64,000 nucleotides of DNA, taken from the NCBI GenBank assembly GCA_050084985.1, contig JBITNC010000001.1, positions 9,114,001-9,178,000 of the forward strand. Reading direction: 5' to 3'. The notes under the pieces are model-generated. The model was not told the origin of the DNA. It did not search any database and saw only the letters and a program-made list of their open reading frames with translations. The DNA is from Nageia nagi. Lineage: Eukaryota; Pinophyta. Position 1 is the stretch's first letter. The number at the start of each line of letters is the position of its first letter. Positions 34,843 through 46,280 of the stretch are shown piece by piece. Both the position numbers and the translations under genes were made by a program.

Positions 34843-37053
34843 ACGATCAAAATGCTGAGATCTGACAATGGGGGTGAATATAATAGCAATGAGTTTAACA
34901 ACTTTTGTGTTAAACATGGGATTAAGTGACAATTCACAATCCCTTACACCCCTCAGCAAAATGGAGTTGCTGAAAGGAAGAATCGAACCATTATGGAAAT
35001 GGCAAGATGCATGTTGGGTAACCTTCCTAGTTTCTTATGGGGTGAAGCTGTACACACTGCTATTCACACCCTAAATAGGTGTCCTACTAAGGCAGTTGAA
35101 GGTAAAACTCCATATGAAGCATGGACAGGAAAGAAACCTAACCTCTCACACTTCAAAGTCTTCGGTTGTGATGCATTTGCCTTCATTACCTCAGAGAAAA
35201 GAAAGAAGCTAGATAAACGATCAAAAAAATGCATCTTTGTGGGGTATGATAATCAGCATAGAGGTTACAGGCTCTACTCTTCATCCCATAAAATAGTCTT
35301 TGTTTCTAGGGATGTCAAGTTCAATGAACTTTCTGATGATACGACTTCTCATGCTGAAGTGTCTGATACAAATGATTCTTCGCCTGCACCTAACTGGTTG
35401 GATGATCATGTAGAGAAGTCACCACAAGAGCAAAATCTCCCAGCATAGAGAATTACAAGAAGTATGACCTTGAATAAATCCTTATTTGCCAAAATTGATA
35501 ATATGCATGAGCCATCAACCTTCAAAGAAGCTTCCAAGCAAGAGTGTTGGATGGAAGCTATGAAACTTGAGTATGAGGCTCTCATGAAAAATGAAACTTG
35601 GGATTTGGTTCCTTATCCCAATGAGAAAAATGTGATTGGCAATAAATGGATATACAAGGTCAAGTACAATTCTGATGGAAAAATTGAAAAATACAAGGCA
35701 AGGTTAGTAGCCAAAGGATTCGCTCAAAATATGGTATTGATTATGAGGAAACCTTTGCTCCTGTAGCCAAGATGCCTACTGTCAGAATAATTCTTGCTCT
35801 TTCTACAGCTCAAGGATGGAAAGCTTTTCAACTTGATGTCAAAAGTGCATTTCTCAATGGGGACTTGGATGTTGAAATCTACATGAATCAACCAGAAGGA
35901 TTTATTCCAGAAGGAAAAGAGTCTCTTGTGTGTAAGCTAAAGAAGTCTTTGTATGGACTTAAGCAAGCACCTAGAGCATGGTACAAGAAAATTTTAGGAT
36001 TCTTTGCAGATATTGGTTTTTCCAAGTGCTTCTCAGATTTAGATCTATATGTACTCAATCAAGGACAAGACGTGGTCATAATACTCCTTTATGTGGATGA
36101 TCTTCTCATAATAGGCAATAATATTGAAATCATCCAAGAGTGCATCTCCAAACTCAAGGCAACATTTGAAATGACTGATCTAGGTCTATTGCATTACTAT
36201 CTTGGGATGCAAGTATACCAACACAAAGATTGTACTTATCTTAGTCAATCTAAGTATATATCAGACATCTTGCAAAAGTTTGGCATGGAAGAGTGTAAAT
36301 ATGCTACAATACCTGTTTCTCCTGGAATCGTTGTCTCACTGAGCTCAGATTCTTAGTTGGCTGATGCTATAGCTTATAGACAATTGATTGGTAGTCTTCT
36401 TATCTGACTATCTCTCATCCTGATATTGCCTTTACAGTGAATCTGATGGCCCAATTCATGCAAAAACCATATGTTGAACACCTCAATGTTGTTAAGCAAA
36501 TCTTGAGGTATGTCGCAGGGACAACGGATCTCGTCTTAAGTATTCCAAAGTGCCCTCGATTGTTCTCTCAGGGTTCTTAGATTCTGATTATGGGGGAGAT
36601 AGAAATGACAGAAAATCAACCTCTGCATATGTGTTTAGCATTGGTTCAGGTGCTATCTCTTGGGCTTCCAAGAAGCAACCTACTGTGACTCTTTCTACCA
36701 TCGAAGCTGAATATCGAGCCATGTCTGTTGCCGCCCAAGAAGCTATTTGGCTAAGACATCTTCTGAACGAAATTGGGTATACGCAAAATGGCCCATCTCT
36801 TATTTTGTCAGACAATCAATCAGCTATCTCTTTGGCTAAGAATCTTGTGTTCCATCAGCGAACCAAACATGTAGAAATCCAAGCTCATTTTATCAGGGAG
36901 AAGGTTCTAGATGATATCATACACTTGCAGTATTGTCCATCTACTGACAACTCCGTTGATTTGTTCACCAAGCCCCTTCCTGAAGCTCACTTCTACAAGC
37001 TTAGGGATTCTCTTGGGTTGGTGAAGTTGCCCTCAAGGGGGAGTGAAGTTTAA
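34843..37053 (+). pseudogene. pol: pol of element C: integrase core, RT and RNase H (broken)
   Basis: Integrase: SDNGGEYNSNEF, then TGA at 34927-34929 where B has Arg, then PQQNGVAERKNR. A TAG lies at 35446-35448. RT: NKWIYKVKYNSDGKIEKYK, a missing base near 35728, FQLDVKSAFLNGDLDVEIY, YGLKQAPRAWYKK and YVDDLL at 36090-36101. A stop at 36354-36356 and missing bases near 36398 and 36531 precede RNase H: LDSDYGGDRNDRKS, TLSTIEAEYRAM, LSDNQSAISLAKN, ending LPSRGSEV at 37053. All catalytic motifs are intact, so the defects are in reading frame rather than active sites. Confidence 0.96.
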
Positions 37054-37106
37054 ACTTTTGTTAGTGATGACAACTTCACCTCTAAGAGGCCCTTTTTTTT
37101 TATTGT

Positions 37107-37397
37107 ACATTCTAGACCTCCGTGGTAAGTTTGCTCTGCGTGACAAACTTGTTGTACAATTGTTGTTATAGAGTGTTGATTATTTTATACCTCAGTGGTA
37201 AGTTTGCTCTGCGTGACAAACTTATTGTACATTTTATACCTCCGTGGTGAGTTTGCTCTGCGTGAGAAACTTATTGTACAAATTTTGAGCATGTAATTAA
37301 TATACCTCCATGGTAAGTTCGCTCTACGTGACGAACTTGTTGTACATTCTATACCCCCGTGGTGAGTTTGCTCTACGTGAGAAACTCATTGTACAAT
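37107..37397 (+). repeat. Five hairpin units in the 3' region of element C
   Basis: Stem-loops at 37127-37150, 37200-37223, 37249-37272, 37315-37338 and 37364-37387 share the loop CTCTGCGTGA or CTCTACGTGA. Stems covary: AAGTTTG with CAAACTT in units 1 and 2, AAGTTCG with CGAACTT in unit 4, and GAGTTT with AAACTC in unit 5; unit 3 pairs with one G-U. Each unit is preceded by ATACCTCCGTGGT-like sequence and followed by TTGTACA. Spacing is irregular, unlike the regular array of B. Confidence 0.88.
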
Positions 37398-37868
37398 TTT
37401 ATGCTCTATTTTAAAATCAACACATGTCTATATACAACAGGTGACTATGAGTGATGGCTTGGCATCTCCGTGATGGCTTATAGTGCACCATTGATCAGTT
37501 ATTTATAAGATGGCATTATTTGATTCTCTTATTTGAATATATGATGCATCTAACTGATTTTGTTCATGAGTTGCTTGTAGCATGCAGGATCTTCTTCAGA
37601 AATGCAGGTTACTCACCTTGTGAAAGCAAGCTCATGGAGACTCACATGTCAGCTTAAAGTTGATCGACTACTATGTATAGTGAAACCAGTTGTGGTTAAT
37701 GATTGTATTGTAAACCATTTTTTGTCAAATGGTAATGTAGTGAGTCTCATACTAGTTCTCAAAAAGATTCTCAAAATATGTAAAAGTTCTCATCTCCACT
37801 TGTATCTCTATGGAGGAGAACTCTCTCTTACTCTCTCTCTTCTCTCTTCTACGCTCTATCTCAATATT

Positions 37869-37882
37869 GCATTAAGGGGGAG
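37869..37882 (+). other. Polypurine tract of element C
   Basis: GCATTAAGGGGGAG directly before the 3' LTR, the same as in B. Confidence 0.88.
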
Positions 37883-38371
37883 TGTTAGAATTTGTAATGA
37901 AATATTGTGAATATCTAAACTCCTTGTAAATTCAATTAATCACTTAAGGGTATGTAGATACCTTAAGAGATTAATAGAATTCTTTAATATGTAGACTTTG
38001 ACTTTACCAAAGGAGTTAGTTGGTAGGTTGAAGTTTGGTGATACATTTAATGTAACCCTAACCTTACCCTTGGGTTAAAGGAAGGTTAGGGAGGTGCTCT
38101 CAAACTATAAATAGAGGGCCTCTCCTCTTGTAAACATATCTAAGTTTTGAGTAAGATTACTCTACTTGGTTGTGTAGGAGAGAGCTAGAGAATAGTTGTA
38201 AGAGAGACATAGATTTGAGAATAAGAGAACTAGTTGTGGATGTACTCCCAAGGAGGGAGGAACCACATTATATTGATGTGTTATCTTGAGTGATTGTGTT
38301 ATCTTGTGTACACTTGAGTTTTCTAGTCTAAGGTCCTAAAGGATTTGTTTAGATCTAGTTCAAATCCTTCA
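37883..38371 (+). repeat. Element C 3' LTR (489 bp)
   Basis: It differs from the 5' LTR at two positions (ATCTTGAGTG against ATTTTGAGTG, and GAGTTTTC against GAGTTTCC), with no indels. Confidence 0.97.
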
Positions 38372-38376
38372 AGTGG
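38372..38376. repeat. Target-site duplication of element C, right copy (AGTGG)
   Basis: Exact match to 29465-29469. Confidence 0.95.
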
Positions 38377-38753
38377 TTCCTCCCTCCTTGGGAGTACATC
38401 CACAACTAGATCTCAATTCTCAAACTATGCACCCTCTTACAACAATTCCTTTCTCTCCTACACAAACTAGTAGAGTAATCTTACTCAAAATCTTAGTTGT
38501 TTTACAAGAAGAGAGGCCCTCTATTTATAGCATGAGATCACCTCCCTAACCTCCCTTTAACCCAAGGGTAAGGTTAGGGTTATCAATAAATATATTACCT
38601 AACTTTAACCTACCAACTAACCACTTGGTAAGGTAAAAGTTTACATAATAAAGAATTCAATTAATCCCTTAAGGTATCTAAATATCCTTTAAGTGATTAA
38701 TTGAATTTACAAGGAGTTCAGATATTCACAATATTTCATTAAAAATTCTAACA
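38377..38753 (-). repeat. Element B 5' LTR, second part
   Basis: Continues the LTR started at 29356-29469. It ends TTCTAACA before the TCTAT duplication. Four substitutions and one 1-base indel separate it from the same part of the left LTR. Confidence 0.95.
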
Positions 38754-38758
38754 TCTAT
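38754..38758. repeat. Target-site duplication of element B, right copy (TCTAT)
   Basis: Exact match to 20766-20770. Confidence 0.9.
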
Positions 38759-39109
38759 TACTTCTCAAGACTCACAAACTCTCTTACAACATTATAATTC
38801 TCTCCTCCTATCAACCTACACTCTAAGAGCATAACAATCCTTCAAACTCAAGTGTAGAAGGATTAAGGAAGGCCTTCTATTTATAGGAGAAAAATCTATG
38901 CACATGGTATGTGCATCCTTATGCCCATGAGATGGCCATGAGGTCAAGTGGAGGAGAATGTTAAATTCACTAAATACTTAAAAGGTATTTAGGATACTTT
39001 TTAGTATTTAAGTGAGTTTAATTAGAGAGTTACATTACCAAAGGATTTATTTTCTTTTAGATACCTTATAAAGAATAATATTTATAATAGTGCACTACTT
39101 ATTCTAAAA

Positions 39110-39114
39110 AACCT
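39110..39114. repeat. Target-site duplication of solo LTR E, right copy (AACCT)
   Basis: Exact match to 20605-20609. Confidence 0.75.
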
Positions 39115-42100
39115 ACCTTTTAATGAAACTTAGTCCCAAATTCCAAGATGTTCTCAGTATCTTGATTTTGAACCTATTATTCTTCCAATTATCTCAAAAG
39201 GTATTTCCATTGAGAGAGGGCCTACTTATCTAATCGAAGACAATGTACCACCAATGCAAGATTTTTTTATTATATGAAAACTAAAATAGGAGGTAGATCA
39301 CTAATTCCTCTTCTTGATGGCACATTACACACCAACTAGATCCTATAAAACAACCTTTTCTAAAAATTTTATAGGTCATAATATTATTATGTACAATTAG
39401 ATATATAAATCAATTTACCCTCACCCATCCCCTACATTATGAAATTTTCATACAAGGGGTTATGATGAAATTTAGGAATTATAGATAATCCTTATATAAC
39501 CTTATTTTACTATATAAATATTTAGTCTCCCATATCCCTATCTTAGTTGGTTAGGTTCATTTCTTCTTGGCCACTTCTTTCTCTCTAGGATTACTTTCAA
39601 TTTGCTTTTGTTCTCCTTGTACTCTTTACATAACCTCTACTTTATATCATCTCATGGACCTATATTGACTTTCTAATTATCTAGAGGTAATATATAATGG
39701 ACAATATGACTTCATCCTTGTATCTCAAGGGCTTTTTGAGACCATTAACATGAGGATATTGCTTAATTATGAGAGGGAAAATTCCCTATGAGTCTTCCCA
39801 TTATTTGACATTTTTCATCTTCCACTTTCTGAATTCACCCTTCTTTAATCACTAATTTTGCTCTTTTAATTGCTCTCCAACTTTGTAAACCTTGTCATGT
39901 TACTAGGATGTGAAGTAGAGTTTAAGTATTGCTAAGTTAATACATAATTATTATTTTTTTAATTTTTTTTATAATTCATCAATTTTATTCTATAAAATTA
40001 ATATATAGTATTATATGAACTTTATTTTATAATTAATTTTCAAATATAAATATACAAACATTTAACCTGTTTACTAAGAGAATTCATCATTCATAAGGGA
40101 AAAAGATACAAATAGAATTATATACATCTAAATTTAGGACATGTTAACCATTATCATTTTCTAAGGTCTTATTCCATCCTATCCATCTCAATCATACTCA
40201 TTTCACTTTGTTTCCTACTAATAATCCTTCATCCATCTTTAGTGAACCTTTTTTACTTTCTTCAAAAGCAACTTTAAATATCATATGCAATTTCCATGAT
40301 AAAAAAATGCATGTACAACCCAATGTTGTATGTGTAATTTTCTTGCACCAAAATTGAAAGTTATTATTCCTTATCAATGTCTATTTTCCTTCCTTACCAT
40401 CCTTTTTACCATAGAAATTAAAAACAATACCATATTGAATCCATAATTCCCAATCAATCTACCATCTTTCCTAATAATCACTCTTCATTAGTTACCACCC
40501 TTTTAATCTTTCCAACCCTAATTGAGACTTCCATGCATTATTTTCTCTTAATCAGTGTCCCTCCAAAATCTTACAAGTAAAATCTTACCTCCTTAGTACT
40601 CAAAATATTAATTTGAAAAGTAGAGTTCTGTTATTGCATAGATGATTCAACCATATAACATCCAAGCTTAATGAAAACCAATCTATACACATTACCAAGT
40701 AAATATTATTAAAAATATAGATTTATAATATAATCACCATTTGAGGAGAAACTTACATTATATAATCATCTCTTGAGGAGAAATTACTATCAAAGTTCAG
40801 TATATACTATTTTCAGCTAGGGAAAAAGTAAGCAAAGGTAAAATAATTTGATTATAATTTGTTATTCATATCCATATTTATTTTTCTTATGGAAATAGTA
40901 TGTGAAACCTTGAAAGGTAAATATTATTTCTCTTATGGAAATATTACAATTTTTTATTCATATCCCAACTAATGGTGACATCTAGAATTTCCCTAATTGA
41001 AGTTATTGATGCATACTTATTTAGTCTTATAAATTAAACCCCACAAAATTAATATTAAGCCTTCTCTTTTGATATTTTCTTATAGGGTATAAAGATCTAA
41101 TAGGTAATATTTTAGAGTTATTTTATAGTTTAAACATAATGCTGATCACAATGAGATAAAGTTGTTTATGTCAAATGATTTTTCAATTTTTAGAAATTAA
41201 AATGTTTGGTAAAATATTTAAAACAAATTTTATTCCATTAATTTTGTTGTGTTCTTCGATTTTATGTAGTTTATAGGAGTTTCCTAATTGAAAACTATAA
41301 TAAATAAGGTAAAGACTCATGAATTTTTAAAAAAATAATCATAATGGTGGAATTGCCCCTTTTTTAATGGCATTTATGGTAAATAACATATTACAACACA
41401 CTTTTTTCTAATAACTCACACATTGAGTTAATATTTCTTCCACAACAACTAAATAAAATTTGTACAAGGGGAATGATAGAAATTAGGCTATCAATAATGG
41501 ATTATATCTAGCTATAGATCCCCCTTCATACACAAGGCATGGTGACAAAAGGTAAGTGGATTTATTATTTTTTTTCTTTTTCTTTATTTTCATTTTTTAT
41601 TGGCTTGAGTTTTTAGTACTAACCTATTGATCTAACAAGAGTCTATTTATAAATAAAAATTTACCAAAACCTTACAAAAAACATCATAATGATTGAAACT
41701 TGATTATGTTAGTCCCTCATGTTAAATGATGATATTAGCAATAAAAAATGGTTTCAATATTCCCCTTTTATATTAGAGTAATAAAATTACTTAAACTTCA
41801 TCATTGAGAACTATGATAGTTAGCTAGATTTTATCACCATAAACTATCATCAATCCGTAAACTTAATCAACTAAGAGACCAATCAAAATTTGTACATTTA
41901 TAAAAATCCATTTCCTACTATGACCGACCATCCACCTCTTCCACAATCCCTAATCAAGTCAAATTTATCCATTAGTTATCTAATAAAAATTTATTAACTT
42001 AACTAATACTACCCAACCATCCCCTTCTCTTCCTTAATTCATCCAAAATCCTCCTAACCCACATCATCCCCACAACATTCACCTTCACCATCTTTGGTAA

Positions 42101-42929
42101 CCCCCTATTTCATGAATAATTCTAATAAATCTTAACCACCTTTTCCAATACACTATTTATACATATACCATCATCTAATTTATCCATCTATACTACCAAT
42201 TCCAATGCCTCTTATGTCATTTGTTTCTACTATGAGAAACCTGATCATTTGCAACTTTAGCACCCATACTTATCCATCCCTATTAAAGAAGCCATAATGT
42301 TATCATTTTCTTCTTATTACCCTTTCAAGGCTTATATAATATCATTATAATTATCATTTTTTTGTAATGGTAAAAAGGAGGTTTTTTTATACTAGAATAT
42401 AAAACTAGTTTGCAAATATATATACAGTTTACTATAATGAATGATTTAATAATACTATCAATATCGAAAATTGGTAGCCAAAATTATTTTCATTGATTAA
42501 TTTTGAAATTAATTTTTATCTATGTTTTTCTATTGCAAATATATTTGAGAATGCATTCTTATATTTGAGGCATTAAAGATAATATCTTTGCATTTTAGAA
42601 TTATCTTTCAAAGTTTTGTACATCGCATCAATTCCATTCTCAATAGCTCTCTTAGGCCATTAATTTGAAGTTATTCTAGTAGTTATTTTTTTCCTAATCT
42701 TTTTTTTTTACTTTTATTATAAATGGGATGTGCTTGGAGTCCTATTTGCAAGTTTATTAGGAGAGATAGATTCAGAATTGGTCATTGAAGAGCCTATATC
42801 CTTCTCAGGTGGGATTGTCGATTCCATCTTCCTTAACATGAATAGTAGCAGCCATTTATTATAAGCATAATCCCATGTTATTTTTTATCTCCTTTACTCC
42901 TAGATGATATTTTGTGTATTCACACATTT
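39115..42929. other. AT-rich region, no gene identified
   Basis: No element ends or proteins could be assigned. One weak hint is a plus-strand CFYYEKPDHLQL stretch at about 42217-42252, after a Pro and Ser rich part, which resembles a decayed gag zinc knuckle; it is too short to call. Confidence 0.4.
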
Positions 42930-42930
42930 C

Positions 42931-43760
42931 TTAGGTTTTGTCCTTAATGTTGAGTAGATAAGTTTTGGTGTAGCTGCTATGGATCCATCTCCTTCTTGAC
43001 ATAATTTGTAGCCAAAATACCTGAGGAACATTTGCTTTATTCCTATTGATTTTTAACATATATTGGGATTCCTTTTCTCCTATAAAAATAGTGTTCACAA
43101 CTTTATTTAGATGGTTGGGATGGTTTCTTGGGCAGTTGATCTTCAAATTTCCATATTGTTGGCAATCAAAACATTGACGAGTGAAATTTTTATATCGATA
43201 TTTTGGGTTGATTATCACCATTTTATATCCAATGTTATATACTTGGGCCAAGGGTATGATGTTTTCATCCATACCACCATTTGAACCTTACTCATGCTCA
43301 AGAATTCTTCCAAGTTTTCTTCAATTTGACCATCCATAAATTGGTATTGCCTAATTGAATTACCAATTTTATTAAATGAATTTTCTCCCCATATTTCAAT
43401 AGTAAGAGGATACAAATTGATCCATATTGGATACCCTTATGCCTCTTCCTTATGCAAACTAAATTTCTAAGGGTGCATAGGTATGTCTTGTTTCCTAAAG
43501 AACCAAGTATATTTATTTTCTATAATTATGTCTTTTAACTTTTGATCTGGGAAGTCCACAAGGAAGATGTTATTTGGGACAAAGATTACATTTGCTTCTT
43601 TATATCATCATGTATGGATAAATTCTTCAAATTTATCCATGATAATATTCCTATCCCATATTTTTGCAAATCATCTCATTAGTTTGTAGGTTGTTATCAT
43701 CAAACTTGAGGCCATCATCCTCAAGCCTGACCTTGGGAGGAAGATTGGTGGAAAAATAGG
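42931..43760 (-). pseudogene. LINE ORF1 remnant (DUF4283 and zinc knuckle)
   Basis: Minus-strand pieces read NNIFLVDFPDQKLKDIIIEN, YTWFFRKQDIPMHP, GYPIWINLYPLTIEIW and GENSFNKIGNSIRQY. This matches the DUF4283 RNA-binding region of plant L1-type ORF1 proteins. It is followed by a knuckle-like CFDCQQYGNLKINC in which the His position is Asn. Open pieces are 43415-43215 and 43272-42931, in different frames; stops occur upstream of GYPIW. No endonuclease or RT follows, so it is a fragment. Confidence 0.72.
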
Positions 43761-45975
43761 GCCTCCAATTCTTTTTTTTTTAATCTATATTGATATAATT
43801 TGTGAACCAATAATATTGGCTTTCCTTTATATGCTCAAGTACCCCTATGTTAGCTCCAAAATGTTACTCTTGAGATGCTGTGTAGCATGTTGATCTAGGC
43901 TTCACTATGTTTCCATCCCTTTTTGCATTTTATCTTTGCATTACTATCATGCTTATTTCACTCCATTTATTTCATTTTATCTAATATGGTGAAATTAACA
44001 TTCAATAAAAGACCCTAATATCACTATAATCATTATTCATTCTTATTTGTGGAGTTTTTAATACCAACACCATATTTATCCTTCCATGTCGAGGGAGCTA
44101 CAATATCAGTATTATCATTGTCTATCCTTATCATTTTTCTTTTAATCCTTCCTTCACTTAATCTTATGATTCTTCTTCAAATCCCATCTTCACCCTTTCT
44201 TATAATTCTTTATTTGCTCTTCCTCCAATTCCTCTTTTTCTTATTGAGGGACTTCTCCTCATTAATATTTTTCCTTCTCTTCTAAATTATTCTCTTCCTC
44301 ATCTTTAAATACCTCTCCTCATTTTTTTAATTGTTCTTTTATCAGTTATTTCCTTCCCTCTTTTAATTCTTCTCTTCCTTTTTTCAATTATATATTTCCT
44401 TCTCCTCCTCTTCTAAATCATTCTTCTATTCTTCTCATTTTTTTATTAATTTAAATTATCCTTCTCATTATATTCCTAATTTTCCTTACAAAAATCTTAT
44501 TCCACTTCCTCCTTATGTCAACCATTCCCAATCTCAACCCACTATGGTATATATCCCATAAATATATCTTTTCTTTAAATAGAAACCCTCATCATTAACA
44601 TAGGGGTAAATGCATCATCCTTATTTACTATTATATATATTGCACATATTTGATAAAGTCAAAATAAAAATAAATCTAAAAACTAAACAAAAATAACTAC
44701 TCCTCGAAACCAAAAAAAAAATCAAAAAGCAAAAAAATCACAAAATCAAAAAAGTTTTAAAAAAATGAAAAAGTATTAAATTATAAACAAATCAACAGGT
44801 TCAAAAATTCCAAAAATATTAGATATTAAAAAATATTACAATAAATTATGTTTATGCTTTTATTTGTTTTGAAAATACTAGTTATAGGCATGTTTGTTGT
44901 AAGCAACTTCATTAAGAATATTTTGATCACTTCCCTCCATCTTCCATATCCACACATTCATTTTAGGACCATCATCATTCTTCCTCCATCATATAATTTT
45001 TCCATTTGCAATTGATTCATTGCTAGACACAAGTAATTCCCTTTCTAATGGAAAATATCTATTCATGAGGTTTATCCTATAAGTCCAAGTTTTGAAATCT
45101 AACTTTGATTTTAATGATGATTTCATAGATCTTGATATGTATAGATTCCTATGTCAAGAAGGAATATGTTCATACTTGCACACACTTGCTCTCACAACTA
45201 ATTTTTTTATTTTCATATACAAAAAAGTATATTTTTTAAAAATATTTCCTCCATCTACATCTTAAAAATATAAGTTCCTTCAAAGCTTACATCTAAAGCC
45301 TTTCATATATGATAATACTTGTTAATATTGCATTAGATTTTTCACTCTAATGACAACTTAAGTCCATTTTATATGACTCCCATCATTTTTATATTTCATT
45401 TTTTTATTTTTTTGAATTGAGAGTCAAAAGTTATCTAATCTATCTTCCTCAATTATAGATTTATCATGATACCATGTATAGGAGTAACAACTCAATAGTT
45501 TACCCCAACACCTTAGTCCAACTGTAGATGACAAAATGCATCCCTAAAATATAGTAAAGGATGAAGTAATTATATCTACTTAATTAAAGTACAAAAGTAC
45601 CTAAATGTTTATGATCACTCAGTAACTAATGGAAATAAAGTAGTAAAGAAATGATGATGAACAAGATAGCAATAAAAAGAATGAATTGAATAACATGGTG
45701 CACTTACATGGGTGATCATTGAGTATTTATTTGGACATAATTCAATATGCATATATAACTAAGAATGTGGATGCAAGCTTTTAAAGTATTTATTTCCATA
45801 GTGCTAGTGTTGGGGAGAAATGCAACCTAGCGTTGGCATTAAGAATCTTGTGATTTCCAGGCGAACCAATTTTGAATCTCATGACCAAGCCTTGATGTCT
45901 ATCATGAAGGAATAGCTAATAGATCTTGACTATAAATAGATCTTGAGTATAATAGATTCCAATCTCAATAGTTGG
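43761..45975. other. AT-rich region with a pyrimidine-rich tract, no gene seen
   Basis: From about 44140 to 44540 the plus strand is mostly T and C (repeated TTCTTCTC and TCCTTCCC runs). The open frame 44049-44285 is Leu, Ile and Ser rich purely from this bias. Nothing else recognisable. Confidence 0.45.
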
Positions 45976-46280
45976 TGTTGGGAAATATCAATAACTTTGT
46001 AAGAGATATGCACAACCATATCAAAATGAAATCTTGATAGTCTTCCCATGCATATAATTCTCAATTTATAGGTTTAGAAATATACCTAAATGCACCTTTA
46101 CATGCTAGCACTAACATTGGTGGTTCGACCTACAAAATAATATAATTACACATTAGAAGTACATTAGGTAGATCATAAGCAATAAAGTAAATATAACATA
46201 ACATCATATTCATACTTATGTAGTGAAGGTTATATGATATATAATTTGGCCCAAAAAGGGTGCCAAATGATGTGTCAACA
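45976..46280. repeat. Diverged direct repeat, copy 1 (partner 50448-50755)
   Basis: About 305 bp align with copy 2, sharing AGAGATATGCA, GATAGTC, CATGCATATAATT, GACCTACAAAATAA and GGTTATATGATATATAATTT, ending TCAACA. TG and CA termini suggest LTRs, but no matching TSD, primer site or coding interior was found. A pyrimidine-rich CCCTCCTTTGC follows copy 1. Confidence 0.65.

Larger units (their letters stand above)
29470..38371 (+). mobile_element. Ty1/copia element C, complete and recent, nested in B
   Basis: The element is 8902 bp with two 489-bp LTRs that differ at only two positions, intact primer site, polypurine tract and AGTGG duplication. It belongs to the same family as B but lies in the opposite orientation. 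Despite the young LTRs, its gag-pol has about five frameshifts and four stops relative to B and to the family motifs. Confidence 0.97.
20771..38753 (-). mobile_element. Ty1/copia element B, complete, split by element C in its right LTR
   Basis: Without the nested copy and one AGTGG, B is 9076 bp. On the minus strand: 5' LTR, primer site, ~3-kb leader with cargo, a gag-pol region of about 3.9 kb, a 3' region with eleven 49-bp repeats, a polypurine tract, 3' LTR. Its LTRs differ by 8 substitutions and one 1-base indel over 490 bp, so it is older than C. Gag, protease, integrase, RT and RNase H are all present but broken. Confidence 0.95.
20610..39109 (-). mobile_element. Solo LTR E (copia type, 512 bp) split by element B
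   Basis: The two outer pieces, 20610-20770 and 38759-39109, join into a 512-bp LTR when element B and one TCTAT copy are removed. It resembles the LTRs of B, C and S: a TGAA start, a TTCCTC...GTACTCC block, CTCTCTTACAA, an inverted TATA box (CTATTTATAGG) and the ATTCACTAA...ACTTAA end. AACCT flanks it on both sides. The last bases read TCTAAAA where CA is expected. It is the oldest layer of the nest. Confidence 0.75.

Noticed and set aside
42217-42252. Possible gag zinc knuckle (CFYYEKPDHLQL)
   Set aside because: One Cys is missing, the neighbouring frame is broken and no other gag features are present.
44049-44285. Hydrophobic 78-codon frame resembling membrane segments
   Set aside because: Arises from a pyrimidine-rich tract; no start context or homology.
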